In this document: one piece after another, positions 1-12,600 of the stretch
How the letters are laid out: every line of letters begins with the position of its first letter
How positions within the stretch are numbered: position 1 is the stretch's first letter
From: Simmondsia chinensis
Taxonomy: Eukaryota > Streptophyta > Magnoliopsida > Caryophyllales > Simmondsiaceae
Direction: 5' to 3'
Length of the DNA stretch: 64,000 nucleotides
NCBI GenBank assembly: GCA_018398585.1
Contig: JAGTTD010000022.1
Span: 12,501,501 to 12,565,500, forward strand
Made by a program: the position numbers and the translations under genes
Notes under the pieces: generated by a model
Seen by the model: the letters and a program-made list of their open reading frames with translations, nothing else
The model's database searches: none
Told to the model about the DNA's origin: nothing

Positions 1-562
1 CTAACCTAGAAAATTGGATTATGTACTTCTATTTTATAGATTCTAGTGGGTAAGACCAACAAATTAATTCTAGCATATAAATTTCTTTCTTATAGCAGTA
101 AGGAGTACAATTTTTGTCGTAAGTAGGGCCAGCAACACGTAGGGATGGGGAAGGTGAGCTTGACCCCAAGACTTTATGCTTGGGGATGGGAAGTCTCTAC
201 CGCTAAATCTCACTCAGCCTAGCATATAAAATGATCTTCATGTGATACATTTATTCAACAAGTCATAAGATAAAACTAGGAAAGACAATCTATTTACAAA
301 AGGTATTCTTTCTTATCCAAACAATTCAATCATGGATTGAATCCTGTTTCTCTTGAGTTTGACGGCAAATTGTCAAAAAATCAATAGAGGAAAAGCATAC
401 ACCGTGTTTACATATTGAACTTCACACAAAAGATTAAGGATAACATAAATATATAAAAACCCAAGCATATATTAGATTCAATTAAAAGGTTACTACTGTC
501 TGTGAGATAGAAAGCATGTTTATTCGAGCTATTTTTGTGATATGCATTAGTGAATGTCTTAC
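1..562 (-). other. partial intron 9 of RNASEH2B, no gene seen
   Basis: This stretch lies downstream of exon 9 on the minus strand and begins with a GTAAGA donor at 562. I found no further exon here. The C-terminal part of the protein, usually lysine-rich with a PCNA-binding motif, must therefore lie beyond the left edge. Confidence 0.6.
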
Positions 563-650
563 CTGCATAGAGGGAGACACAAGCATGTTGTCTGGTGTAG
601 ATGGCACGTCAGTGTCGATTACCTTTCTCCTCACATCCTCTGGCTTTAAT
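563..650 (-). CDS. RNASEH2B: RNASEH2B exon 9 (last exon in window)
   Basis: This 88-nt exon lies between acceptor TTTCCTGGCAG and donor GTAAGA. It encodes [20 protein letters not shown] followed by NMLVSPSMQ and ends in phase 0. The gene continues leftwards. Confidence 0.9.
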
Positions 651-3600
651 CTGCCAGGAAATACGTTAATGAAATCAAATAAAAGATGCTATGTAACGGA
701 TTTTGAACTAGCTATTATATGATTGGCCATTATGATACTACTATTGTAATGACCTCCATAACACAATATACATTGTATCGTATTTACTTTTTGGATTGAA
801 AAAAGAAATATTATTGAGAGAAAAAAAACGGGATAAGATATTGCCAAACAACAAAAAACCAAAAACTAGTAACATAAATCCTTTTAATCCCTCTGCAAAT
901 CAGCTATTTAATGTATTAAAGCATATTTTTAAATATATTTAGAAACTATTAAAGGAATACAAAACATAGAGATCATATGGCCTTTCATTGAATTTTTTAC
1001 GAGGGCTAAAAGCAACTTATGTTTCATCATAAACCTAACATTGATCATTGCGACACGTTACGTGCAATCTTCGGCACCCCACTTGTTCGACACCAGAAGA
1101 CTGTGAAGCACCGTTTGATGCCCATTATAAGAATGCATCAAATGGCTTCAGATGAACAGATGAACCTGCGTTGAACCTGCGTGAAACGGCTTTTCCAAAA
1201 GTAATATATGCTCTTCCTCTATGGCATCTGTAGAGAAGTCACGAGGGAGTAGACGGAGAAATTTGAAAAATCGCGTATTTGGATGTTGACGGAAAACTCA
1301 AACCTTACTGAAATATATTTAGCGGAGAGCTTCATTAGTTAGTTAAAAAGAGAAACCAAGCACTCCTTAAAGTTACAAAAGCCTTTGATGCTGGAAGAGG
1401 CTTACGAGCTAGCCAAGTTACATGCATGGGTTATCCAGGCAAACCATCCTTAATAATAACAAAAAACTTTCGACATTTGTTTGCACCAATTATGCTCCAC
1501 AATAGGAACCATCCAAGCTCAAACACAAAGCCAAACATAAGCATCACCAAACCCTCAATACCCTGTGTCCAAAAATGAATGTCATCTATTACTAGTTGAC
1601 GTCAAGAGTTCATAGGAGGCAAGGGGTCTGTTTTGAGTATGGTGACAAATTACCATTGGGCATAGATATTTTGCTGAATTTGAAGATATGGCTGAGATCA
1701 ATGATAAGTCACTCGATTACTGGGCAAAATACTCATAGAACAAGAATGATGAGGAAGAGGTCACTATCCCTGCAATTGAGGGGGTATACAATCACTCGCT
1801 GGTTAAGATAAAGATGAAACTCAAAGGAAAGATATTTTGAGATTATTGGATAGCGGGAAGTTCCTAACGTTTCATGGATGGATGTGTAGCCAGCCACACC
1901 ACTTCAAGATAGCTAACAGAACAAAGGTGGGAAGTTATCACACTTGCAGGAATGTAGACTGGCACATGCAAGGTATGGAAGAGGGTGAATTGCTAGCACA
2001 AAAAGCACCTCAAGAACTCAAGATGACTTTCAAAACCAGGCCAAAAATGTTGGTTCAAGATGGTAGTTGGCATTGGCCATCTCTTTCATATAGAACCATC
2101 AAATAAGGTGACAGCCCCAAATCAAATTGTGGATTTGTCAAATAAGTGTGAAGACATACTTGTTCCCATTGCATTGCTAAACCCGTTTAGATAACCATAT
2201 TTCTCAAAGAATGAGATTGAGAGAAGGGTTGAGGAAATGATGTTCAACATAGTCATTCTCCATACGCATCATCAATCATAGTGTCAAGAAACAGGATGGG
2301 AGTCAAACATTTTTGCAAGGATTAGCGCCAACTTATAGCAATTAAGGATAAATTTCTCATTCTGTTGATTGAGGACCTAGTGGATGAACTAAATGGGACA
2401 TGTCTATTATCAAAAGTGACTTGAGGGCAGGGTCATAACCAAAATTGAAATGGAACTTGATGATAAATACAAAACATCTTTATAACTCATCATGGCCACA
2501 ACAACCTTAGAGCAATGGCTTTTGAATTTGACCAATGCCCTTGCCACCTTCCAATGCCTCATGAATCAATTTTTTACCTCACACCTACACAAGTCCATCC
2601 TAGTGTTTTTTTTGTGACATTCTGCTAGTCTCTCGCTCCATTGCCCAAGTCCCACTATCTAGGCACCACTTAAATTCCTACGTCAAAATTAACTATATGC
2701 AAAGATGTCTAAATGCTTGTTTGGATAGCCTCAAGTGGGTTACCATCATCAAGTCATTACTAATGAAAGGGTATCTACTGACTCTTCTAAAGAGGCGGCA
2801 ATGAAGGAATGCCTGAAACCAAGGAAACTCAAGTCACTACAAAGCTTCCTGGCTTGGCAAGTTATTACCGGAAATACACGAAAGGTTACGATGCAAACAA
2901 AATGCTGAGGAAAGGTAGGTCTATTTGGGGCCCACATCAGAGAAGCCCTTTGAAAGGCTAAAGGAGGCCATGTGTAGTATAGTGGTCCTCCGACTACCTG
3001 ATTTTAATGAACCTTTGTCAAGAAGTACAATGTTTGTAACATAGGGGTTGCAGCCGTACCACGACAGGATAAACGACTGATCGCATACTTGAGTCATCCC
3101 TGAGCACCTTGGTAGCATGGGTTATCCACTTATGAGGAGTTCCTTGCCATACTAATGGCAGTACAGAAATGGAGGCATTACTTGGAGATTGGTCCTTTCA
3201 TAATCAAAACGGAGCACCATAGCACCCATGTCAGCAGTGACTCGCCTCTCTCGTGCAACTAAACGGCATGGCAAATGACCTAGGGATGTATTACACAGTT
3301 TGTTACATAATCGGGCTACATATAAAGCTACACATAGCCTTCTCGTGGAAGAAGAAGTCATTGATTAAGCAGGGTATGCTACAACTTTGGCGGTGATGCC
3401 CCAATGGATTCTTGAGGTCCAAGAAAACTATGAAGGTGATGGAAAGATACAAGCATTGCCACCTCATTATTGAACTCTCCTGCTCACCCAGGGAATTTAT
3501 TAGACCATGGTCCGTGGGCAGAGAGAAGATTGGTGAGTGGAGCATCAACAGGATTCTACATAGGCTTATAGAGGCAGTTCATTACACAACATTAGGAGGT

Positions 3601-6600
3601 TATTCTAGAATTTTGGGACCTATCAGCAACTAAAGACGTTTTCTTTTGGCAAGACATGACCAAAGAAATTGTGATCTTTGTAAAGCATTATGCACAAGAG
3701 CTAAAAGGGTGTCTTAAGTTGGGTTCCTGCAATTGTTGCTAATCCCTGCGTGGGTCACATGCATGGACTTCACTGAAGGACTTCCAAAATCTCAAGGCCG
3801 AGATGCAATATTGGTGATAGTGAATAGGACACTAGTTTACCATTTCCTTGGCCTTAGCCATTCATTCATGCAGTTAAGGTGGCTCAACTCCATCTAGTCA
3901 CATTTATCGTATTAACAGCCTCTCAAGGGCAATAGTTTTAGACAGAGACAAGGTCATCATTAGCCTCTTTTGGCAGGAACTTTCTAGGTTTATGGAGACC
4001 CAGTTGCAATTTAACTCCTTTTAACATCCTCGAACTGAGGGAAATGAGAGTAAATGGTGCTTGGGAGCCTAATTAAAGAGCATAACATTCCAAATTCCAA
4101 ACAAGTGGACACTAAGGTAGTCGCTTGCTCAATTTTGGTATACCAGACACTATCCAACAACATGAAAGGTAGCTCCCTTTGTGGCACTATTCAAGTTTCC
4201 TCCTACGTTTTTCAATCAAGAGTTGGAGGTTCCAATCACATCACCAAAAAGGAACAAGTCAGAATGGTAGAGAGAATTTGGTTGAAGCTCTAACCAAGAC
4301 CAAGACCTAAGCACCCATGGGGAGATAGAATGAAAGTTTGAAATATTAGATAAGGTCTATCTTTGGCTCCAACTGTACAAACACAAGTCAGTTGTAAAGC
4401 ATGAAAATCACAAGCTTTCGACGAAGTATTATAAACCATTCCCTATTATGGCCAATACATGAGAGGTATCTTACAAGCTGAACTTGCCTATAGGATAAGC
4501 TCTTCACCTCAAGTTTCATTTAGATGTACTAAATAGAAAGATTTATATATGTGCTTCCTCACATAAAGATCTTCCATTGCCAGCGGCAAAATAAGATTTA
4601 GACCACTTACCATAGTTGAGCAAACAAAGCTGACAAGGGAGGCGTTCTGTAATTAGTGCAATACAAGGGCCTTCACATTGGAGGCACAACACAGGAGGAT
4701 GCCTCATTTCAAGTAGTAATTTCCTCCATCCTTGGCAGCAAGGATGGTCCTGAAGAGAGGAAGAATGTCATGATGCTCAGAACCAACTTTTGAGCTAGCT
4801 CCCATCTATCATGTGTCAAATCATATCTCAATGAACCAAGGTACTAAATAAAGTTAACAAGAAACTAGAATGCAAAGAAGCCTACGGTTGGCAAAGCTTA
4901 GAGAATTGTAAAACCCAAAAAGCCCAGCATCCATGAAGCATAACCAAACCCTAATTGGACGTTTCCCTCTCCGTCTATATATGGGGTGTCTTTTGCTTGT
5001 TTAATTGCAGTTGATGATTTGCATATATCGCAACTTGCAGATTGAGGAGGGCACTGGGTTGATTGGGATCAACGAAGATTTTGAGGTGGACAAGGGTCTT
5101 ATCCAGAGCGGTCACAATATGGGCATTGATGATTCCAAGGTGGAAGCAGCAAATGTTGTGTTTGTGGGAGTATCAAGGCAGCCATAAATTCTAATTTTTT
5201 CATCATGGCTCAAGATTTAGTACAGTAACATCATAGCTGCAATGGATGATTATTCACGTTTGTCAAGAGGTTTAGTCAACATTGGTAGAGACTAATCTCA
5301 ATGATAAAAAGGGTAATTCTCATATGAGTCCCATGTGAGGAGGGATTCTATCTGCGATAAAGAGAACAATTCAAGCACAGAATTCTACATATAACAAATG
5401 TTTTTCTATATTCATGGAATCATCACATTTACAACATACGAGGTTGAGTTCTGACACATAATAACTCTACTTTTTCCCCCATCCGAATCTTTCTACATTC
5501 TCTTCCAATGACTCAAAAGAGTTCTCTTTCTATTGACATCCTTGTACAAGGGCAGAGTCTGTTTCAGTTTAATGTTGGTGTATATTAATTGAAAAAATAT
5601 TTAAAGAACAATACAGGAATACAGTCCCATGCATTACCTAAAATGGTCGCATAGAAGTTTCATCCAGGGTTCATCCTTCAAGTACTCCCCCAATATCGAC
5701 AATGCATCAGTTACTGCAAGATTAAAGAGTAGCCATCAAAAAGAAAATGGAAAGGGTGGGGCTATAAGCAACAACATTAGATGACACAATAATGCATCAA
5801 TTATTCAGAAAAACAAATGCAACTACGACCTTTGGAACAAGCTGTGTATTGGGTAAATCTACGAAAAAGTAAGTCCGCTTAAGTATATATTAGCCAAGTG
5901 ATGCTAAATATATAGGGGCAAGAATGGAACCAGACTGCAGTCACATTGCCACGGCTGTTGTTGTCGCAGTCCTAGCGCCACGAAGGAGGGGTATCGCTAC
6001 AATTATAACTTTGGGATTTCATTGGGAACATAAATTTACTTCTAAACCTTTTGTTTATCATTCAACTACAAGCCTTATTTCCATCCTATGTGGTGATTTT
6101 GGGTGGATGGGGTAGAGAGAATGAAGTGTCAGACGTTCAGTCTTATAGGAGGACTAACTTTAGAAACTAAGGAATTCGAGGTAGTTTGCCTACGTATAGT
6201 TTGATTCTTATTTTGAAAATAAGTAGCTTGTCCTTTGACTCTTTTACACTTTTGGCTAAGAAAATCTCAAACTGTTCTATTCCAAGTATTTGTATCTATA
6301 TGGCATCCTCAAAATCCTCCAAAATGATTTCCTCTTAACACACTACTCATTGACTTGTTTTATTCTTCAATTAATTGAAGATTAAAAAAGGACCAAACAA
6401 GTTTGTGCAATTTTTTATTAACTATGGTACCTAGACTTCTATCATATTCTTTTCTTTGTGGTATAATGAAGTATGGTTTGAATAATCTTCCTTCTGAGAA
6501 ATTATTTCATGCCATGGGGCCACCACGTCATGTTGTTGTCATGTGGTGACCCCAACTCAACCCAAATTAAAATAAATGGGGAGTTATTCCCTATTTCTTT

Positions 6601-9600
6601 GGGGATTTAATTTTAAAATTAAAAATTTAGAGATAATTTAATTTTAAAAGTGAAAAATTAATTTTAAACTCCTTATTTTTTGGGAAATTTAATTTTAATA
6701 TTAAAATTAAAAATTAAAAGATATTTTAATTTTTAAAGTGAGAAATTAATTTTAATTTTAAATTGAGAGTATGGGAAGTTACGCCCTTATTTTTTGATGT
6801 AAGTTTTTATAATTTAATTTTAAAGTAGATTATATAAGGTTATTATCTCAATTTTGGGGTTATTTTTATAATTTTAATTTTAAAAATTTAAATTTTTTGC
6901 TTAGAACTTCGTTTTTGTGATATGTAGATGCCACATAATTTGTGTTTCATCCTCTTGTGCTCACTATGTTATGGCTCGTGCCCCATAGTGAAGGAAATTC
7001 TGAAATTTTATTCATATTGAAAATAATTGGATATAAAGACTTTATACAGCAAGAGCACTGCTATTCTAGGAAAGTTTGACATTCTACTAATCTCTATAAA
7101 TCAGGAAATTATTCTCTACTAATTTAAATTATTCTCTACTAATTTACAGCTAATCTTCTATACATAAATATCTCTACAATTGCTGCTAATCACAGAAATC
7201 TTGGGATTTCAATCAATCCCGGATTTCCAACACTCCCCCTCAAGCTGTGGAATAGATATTTTCCATCCCTAGCTTGCTCACAATCCTCTGAAATGCTGAC
7301 CTTGTCAATCCTTTAGTTAAGATGTCTGCTAACTGGCCTTCTGTAGAAATGTAGGGAGTGCAAATCAATCCACTTTCAAGCTTCTCCTTTATGAAATGTC
7401 TGTCAACTCCCACGTGTTTAGTTCTGTCATGTTGAACTGGATTATGAGCTATGTTGATTGCAGACTTATTCTTACAATAAAGTTTCATTGGGGTCTCCCA
7501 TTTAATCTTCAAGTCTTCGAGGATAATCTTGAGCCATAACAACTCACAAATACCTTGTGCCATTGAACGAAACTCCGCCTCTGCACTAGATCTTGCTACA
7601 ACCGGTTGTTTCTTACTCCTCCAAGATACCAAATTGCCACCAAGAAAGGTACAATACCCGGATGTTGATCTTCTATCAGTAATAGAGCCAGCATAATCAG
7701 CATCTGTGTATGCTTCTAACTCCATTCTTGTGCCCTTTCTGAAGAGAATCCCTTTTCCTGGGCTGCCTTTCAAATATTGTAAGATTTGGTATACTACATG
7801 GAGATGGACATCCTTAGGATTTTGCATGAACTGACTTACCACACTCACTGCATATGCAATGTCGGGCCGTGTGTGTGAGAGATAGATTAGCCTTCCAACA
7901 AGTCATTGGTACATGCCCTTGTCAACTGGTTCTCCTTCCACAGACTCTCCTAGTCTATGATTTGGCTCAATAAGCGTGTCTAATGGTCTACAACCGAGTT
8001 TACCTGTTTCTTCTAGCAAATCAAGAACATATTTTTGCTGGGAAACAAAGATTCCTTCTTTGGACCGAGCTACTTCTATTCCTAAAAAGTACTTTAATTT
8101 CCCAAGATCCTTTATTTCGAATTCTTTTGCTAAATACTTTTGGAGAGCTTTCTGTTCATCTGGATCATTCCCAGTTATTATACTATCATCCACATAAACT
8201 ATCAATGCCGTGACTCCCCCTAAAGCTGAATGCTTGATAAATAGTGTATGATCGCCTTGGCTCTGTTTGTACTTCATATTCAACATTGCTTTAGTAAATT
8301 TTCCAAACCATGCCCGAGGAGATTGTTTGAGCCCATACAATGCCTTTTTCAGCCTGCACACTTTGTTTTTACCCAGATTTATGCCAAAGCCAGGTGGAAC
8401 TTCCATATAGATTTCCTCCTCAAGATCTCCATGTAAAAAAGCATTCTTCACATCGAACTGTTGTAAAGTCCAATCATAGTTTGCTGCTAGAGAAAACAAC
8501 ACCCTTACTGTATTCATCTTTGCCACTGGTGCAAATGTTCCTGATAATCTACCCCATAGGTCTGTGTATATCCCTTGGCTACTAGTCTCGCTTTATACCT
8601 CTCAATGGATCCATCTGACTTAGACTTCACGGTGAAGACCCATTTGCACCCTACTGGTTTCTTTCCAGTTGGTAATTCCACTAGTTCCCATGTTTTATTC
8701 TTCTCCAAGGCCTCCATTTCTACCCTCATTGCATGCTTCCATTCCTCTTTGCCAAGTGCCTCAGATAAGGTTTGTGGGATGGCTATAGTGTTCAGATGAG
8801 TAAGGAAGCTTTTGTGTGAGGTTGATAATTTTTCAAATGACACAAAATGTGATATAGGATGTTGTGTGCACTTTCTAACACCCTTTCTTGTGGCTATGGG
8901 CAAATCTAAATCAAAAACAGTAGGTGATACCTCAGTAGAAGGACTTACCTCATTCCCAAGTGACGATTTGGTCTCTTGAACTTGCACAGGATTGATCACA
9001 GACTTTATTCTTCTTGAGTAGACCTGTAGTGGCTTTGTGGGTGTAGGGTTTATTGGCCTTGATGGCTCTTTAGAAAGATTTTCAAAAAGATTAGGAGATG
9101 ACTCAATAGGCTCGGCTTCAGAAATGGTGGGTTTAGAGATGAGTTCAGTTTCAGAAGTGTATTCAGCCTGCACAGGAGATGTTTTGACTAATATGGATGG
9201 TTCTCTCAGAAACAAATCCTCATCTTCCATATGTCTCCCCCTGAACATAAGGACTAGAAAAATAACTTTCTTGTTCAGCAAAAGTGACATCCGCTGAAAC
9301 ATAGGTTTTATGAGTGGTAGGATTGTTGCACTTGTACCCTTTCTGAGTAGGTGAATATCCTATGAAAACACACTTGACAGCTCTAGGGCCTAACTTGTTC
9401 CGACCATGAGAGTGAACATGAACAAATGAGACACATCCAAAAACTTTGGGAGCTAACTTAGTTGACACATTGAAATCAGGAACATATTGAGAAAACACTT
9501 CCATTGGACTTCTAAAATCAAGGACTCCAGAAGGGATACGATTTATTAGGTGAGCCGCAGTAAGGATAGCTTCCCCCCAAAATTTTTTTGGAACATTTTT

Positions 9601-12600
9601 TTGGAACAAAAGAGCACGAACAGAAGCTAAAAGATGACCATTTTTTCTTTCAGCAACCCCATTTTGTTGGGGTGTATCAACACATGAAGGTTCATGAATA
9701 ATTCCCTCTTTTTGAAAGTATGGAGACAAAATTTGATTGAAGTAGTCTCTAGCATTATCTGTCCTCAACCTCTTAATTCCAACATTGAATTGAGTTTTGA
9801 CCATTGCATGAAAAATAGGAAAAATGTTGCTCACATCAGATTTTTGTTTTAGTAAATAAATCCATGAAACCCGAGTGCAATCATCAATGAACAAGACAAA
9901 CCAACAAGCCCCTAAAATGTTAGGGACTCGAGATGGACCCCAAATATCACTGTGTATCAAAGAAAAAGGAACTGTAGTTCTTTTATTACTCAAAGGAAAG
10001 GAAACACGGCGATGTTTAGCAAATTCACAAACATCACAGTGAAAATCGCTGACATTAACATTTTTAAACAAAGATGGAAACATGACACTACGAATACTAA
10101 AGGAAGGGTGTCCAAGTCTAAGATGATGAAGCCAAATTCGGCCTTTATTAGAATGAGAGTTGCTGGACAGAAACGAGAGGGGTGATTTGTTCCCATTGTT
10201 CACTTAGCTGCTAGGTAACCCAAGATAATAAAGACCATGTCTTGCCTTAGCATGTCCAATCATACTCCTCGTAACTTGGTCCTGAAATACACAAGAAACA
10301 CAAGAAAACACCGCACTGCAGTTTAGATCCTTTGTAAGTTGATAAATAGACACAAGATTTGTAGATAACTTGGGTACATGTAGCACATTTTTCAGGATCA
10401 TGGATGGACTTAGAACTATGTCTCATTGGCCGGCAACAGTAGCTGGGGATCCATTAGCCATGGTTATTTTTCTATTGTTAGGGCAGGTCCTCTATTCCAC
10501 TGAGAACTTTGTGGTTTTCCAATGTCTTCTTTGTTGAATTCATTCTCTAATGAATCAAGGAGTGATCTCAACTTTCCAATGTCTTCTTTGTTGAATTCAT
10601 TCTGCTCTCTCCCACTGAAATTTTCAGTATCATGTGACATGTCATCCCTAGACTGAGTCATATTCACCTGGCTTTGCTGCGTTCCATTGTTAAGTCCTCT
10701 ATTCCACTGAGAACTTTGTGGTATTCCATGAAGCTTCCAACACTTCTCCTTGGTATGACGAGGTTTTTTTTGCAGTAGGGACACCAAAGGTTATCCTTGT
10801 TTGAGGGTCGAGACTACATTCTCCCAACTTCTAAATTTGCCGCATTGGAGATCGGCGTTTTTCCAGTATTAACCTTTGGTTTCTCACCATTGATTTTTCC
10901 CAACATCGCTGATCCTTCAATCGGTTGAGAGTAAAGCATAACTCCCCTTCGACTTTCTTCAGCATTGATGATGGAGATGGTCTCATTCAATGAAGGTAAA
11001 TCCTTTTTTCCCAATACTTGAATTCTCACCTGATCAAACTCAACATTTAAACCAGCTAGGAAATCATAAATTCGATCCTTTTCAATGAAATTCTTTAACG
11101 CAGCTGCATCATCACTGCACTTCATCTCAATGCATCGATAATGATCCATCTCTTGCCATAGACTCTTCAAGAGATTGGCATATTCTGTGACCGAGCGATC
11201 TCCTTGTTTGGTGGCAGAGATTTTAGTTTTAATCTCAAAGATTCGAGCAGCATCCCTTACCTTAGAATAAGTTTGTTGTGCGGCTTCCCATATTTCTTTA
11301 GATGTTGGTAGAAACATAAACGTATCACTGATTTCAGGCAGCATGGAATTCCATAGCCAAGACATGACCATGGAGTCCTCTTCATCCCACGCATCAAATC
11401 CGGGATCTCCCTTCTTGGGCCCAGCACCAAGGAGATGACTCAATTTTCCTTTTCCTTTCAGAAAGGTGCGAACCACTTGAGACCACTTCATGTAATTTTT
11501 GCCATTCAGTCTGTAGGCAGACTGAATCTTGTGTAATTCTCCTGTTGTTTGATTGAGTGTCACCTCTTCAGATTGGGCAATAGTGTGGGATTGAGCAGTA
11601 GAAGCTTTCTCGGTTATGGAAGACATGTTGGGCAACGGGCTATGAAGGCCAAAGAATAAGAACAAGAACTGTTGTAAGAAATTTCAGCAATGAAGGCTGA
11701 ATAGAAAATGTGTAAAATACTCTGTTTTTGAACTAAAAAACAGAGTAGAAACAAAGCACAAGAAACAGCAGTATTGTCTAGGCAATGAAGGCCTTAGAGA
11801 TGAGGTTTATGAGCCTAAAGCTCTGATACCATGAAGGAAATTCTGAAATTTTATTCATATTGAAAATAATTGGATATAAAGACTTTATACAGCAAGAACA
11901 CTACTATTCTAGGAAAGTTTGACATTCTACTAATCTCTAGAAATCAGGAAATTATTCTCTACTAATTAACAGCTGATCTTCTGCACATAAATATCCCTAC
12001 AATTGCTGCTAATCACAGAAATCTTGGGATTTCAATCAATCCCGGATTTCCAACACATAGGCATAGGGAGAGACATCTTTGAGCCTACATTGGGGGCTAC
12101 CCACCATCTTTTTTGAATACTCCTTTGAACCTAACATTGGCCGAAGGACCTTCAACGACAGCCAACAATTGTCCGTATAAAGCATGAAATATACAAGTGG
12201 TTTAGGGATAAGGTTTTTGATTCCAGCATTTTTCAGCTGCTAAGTTGTCATAAGCCTCACGTTTTACTATTACTAAATTGTTTGGTTTGCAATACATGTA
12301 TGGCTATGTTTGGCTATAGCTGTTAGCGTTTAGCGTTTAGCTGTTAACTGTTAGCTAATTGATAGTTGTTAGCTGATAGGTAATGTGTTTGGTAAATTAA
12401 GATGAAAAGGAGGGACAAAATGATAAATATAATTTGATTACATAGTATTTAAAAAGCTAAAAACTTAAATTGTTTAGCTTTTGAAAAGTTGCTTTTCAAA
12501 GGCTAAATGCTATGAAAAACACTAACAGCAAAACTTTTACCACATAGCGCTATTAGTTGTTTAACTAGTCAAAAAGCTAAAAGTTATGAAGAATGCTATG

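Larger units (their letters stand above)
6140..6988 (+). repeat. old LTR-like dispersed repeat, copy A (left part)
   Basis: Parts of this stretch (for example 6290-6345 and 6950-6988) align by eye to 28515-28590 and 30430-30700. The copy is interrupted by the copia insertion at 6989 and resumes at 12061. AT-rich low-complexity sequence (about 6590-6900) sits inside. The family is probably a solo LTR of an old gypsy element. Confidence 0.5.
6989..12055 (-). mobile_element. Ty1/copia retrotransposon copia-1, full-length
   Basis: This is a 5.07-kb element on the minus strand, the same orientation as RNASEH2B, whose intron 7 it occupies. It has short LTRs (224 and 244 bp, TG..CA), a perfect 5-bp CATAG duplication, an initiator-Met tRNA primer site and a polypurine tract. 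Gag and most of pol are readable with few lesions: frameshifts near 9220-9300 and 8520, and stops at 7903 and near 10424. The aspartic protease core is absent. By eye the LTRs differ at about eight positions plus a 20-bp duplication, so the insertion is fairly recent. Confidence 0.97.

Noticed and set aside
7976..8799. Plus-strand ORFs across copia-1 pol
   Set aside because: They are antisense shadows of the reverse transcriptase reading frame on the minus strand.
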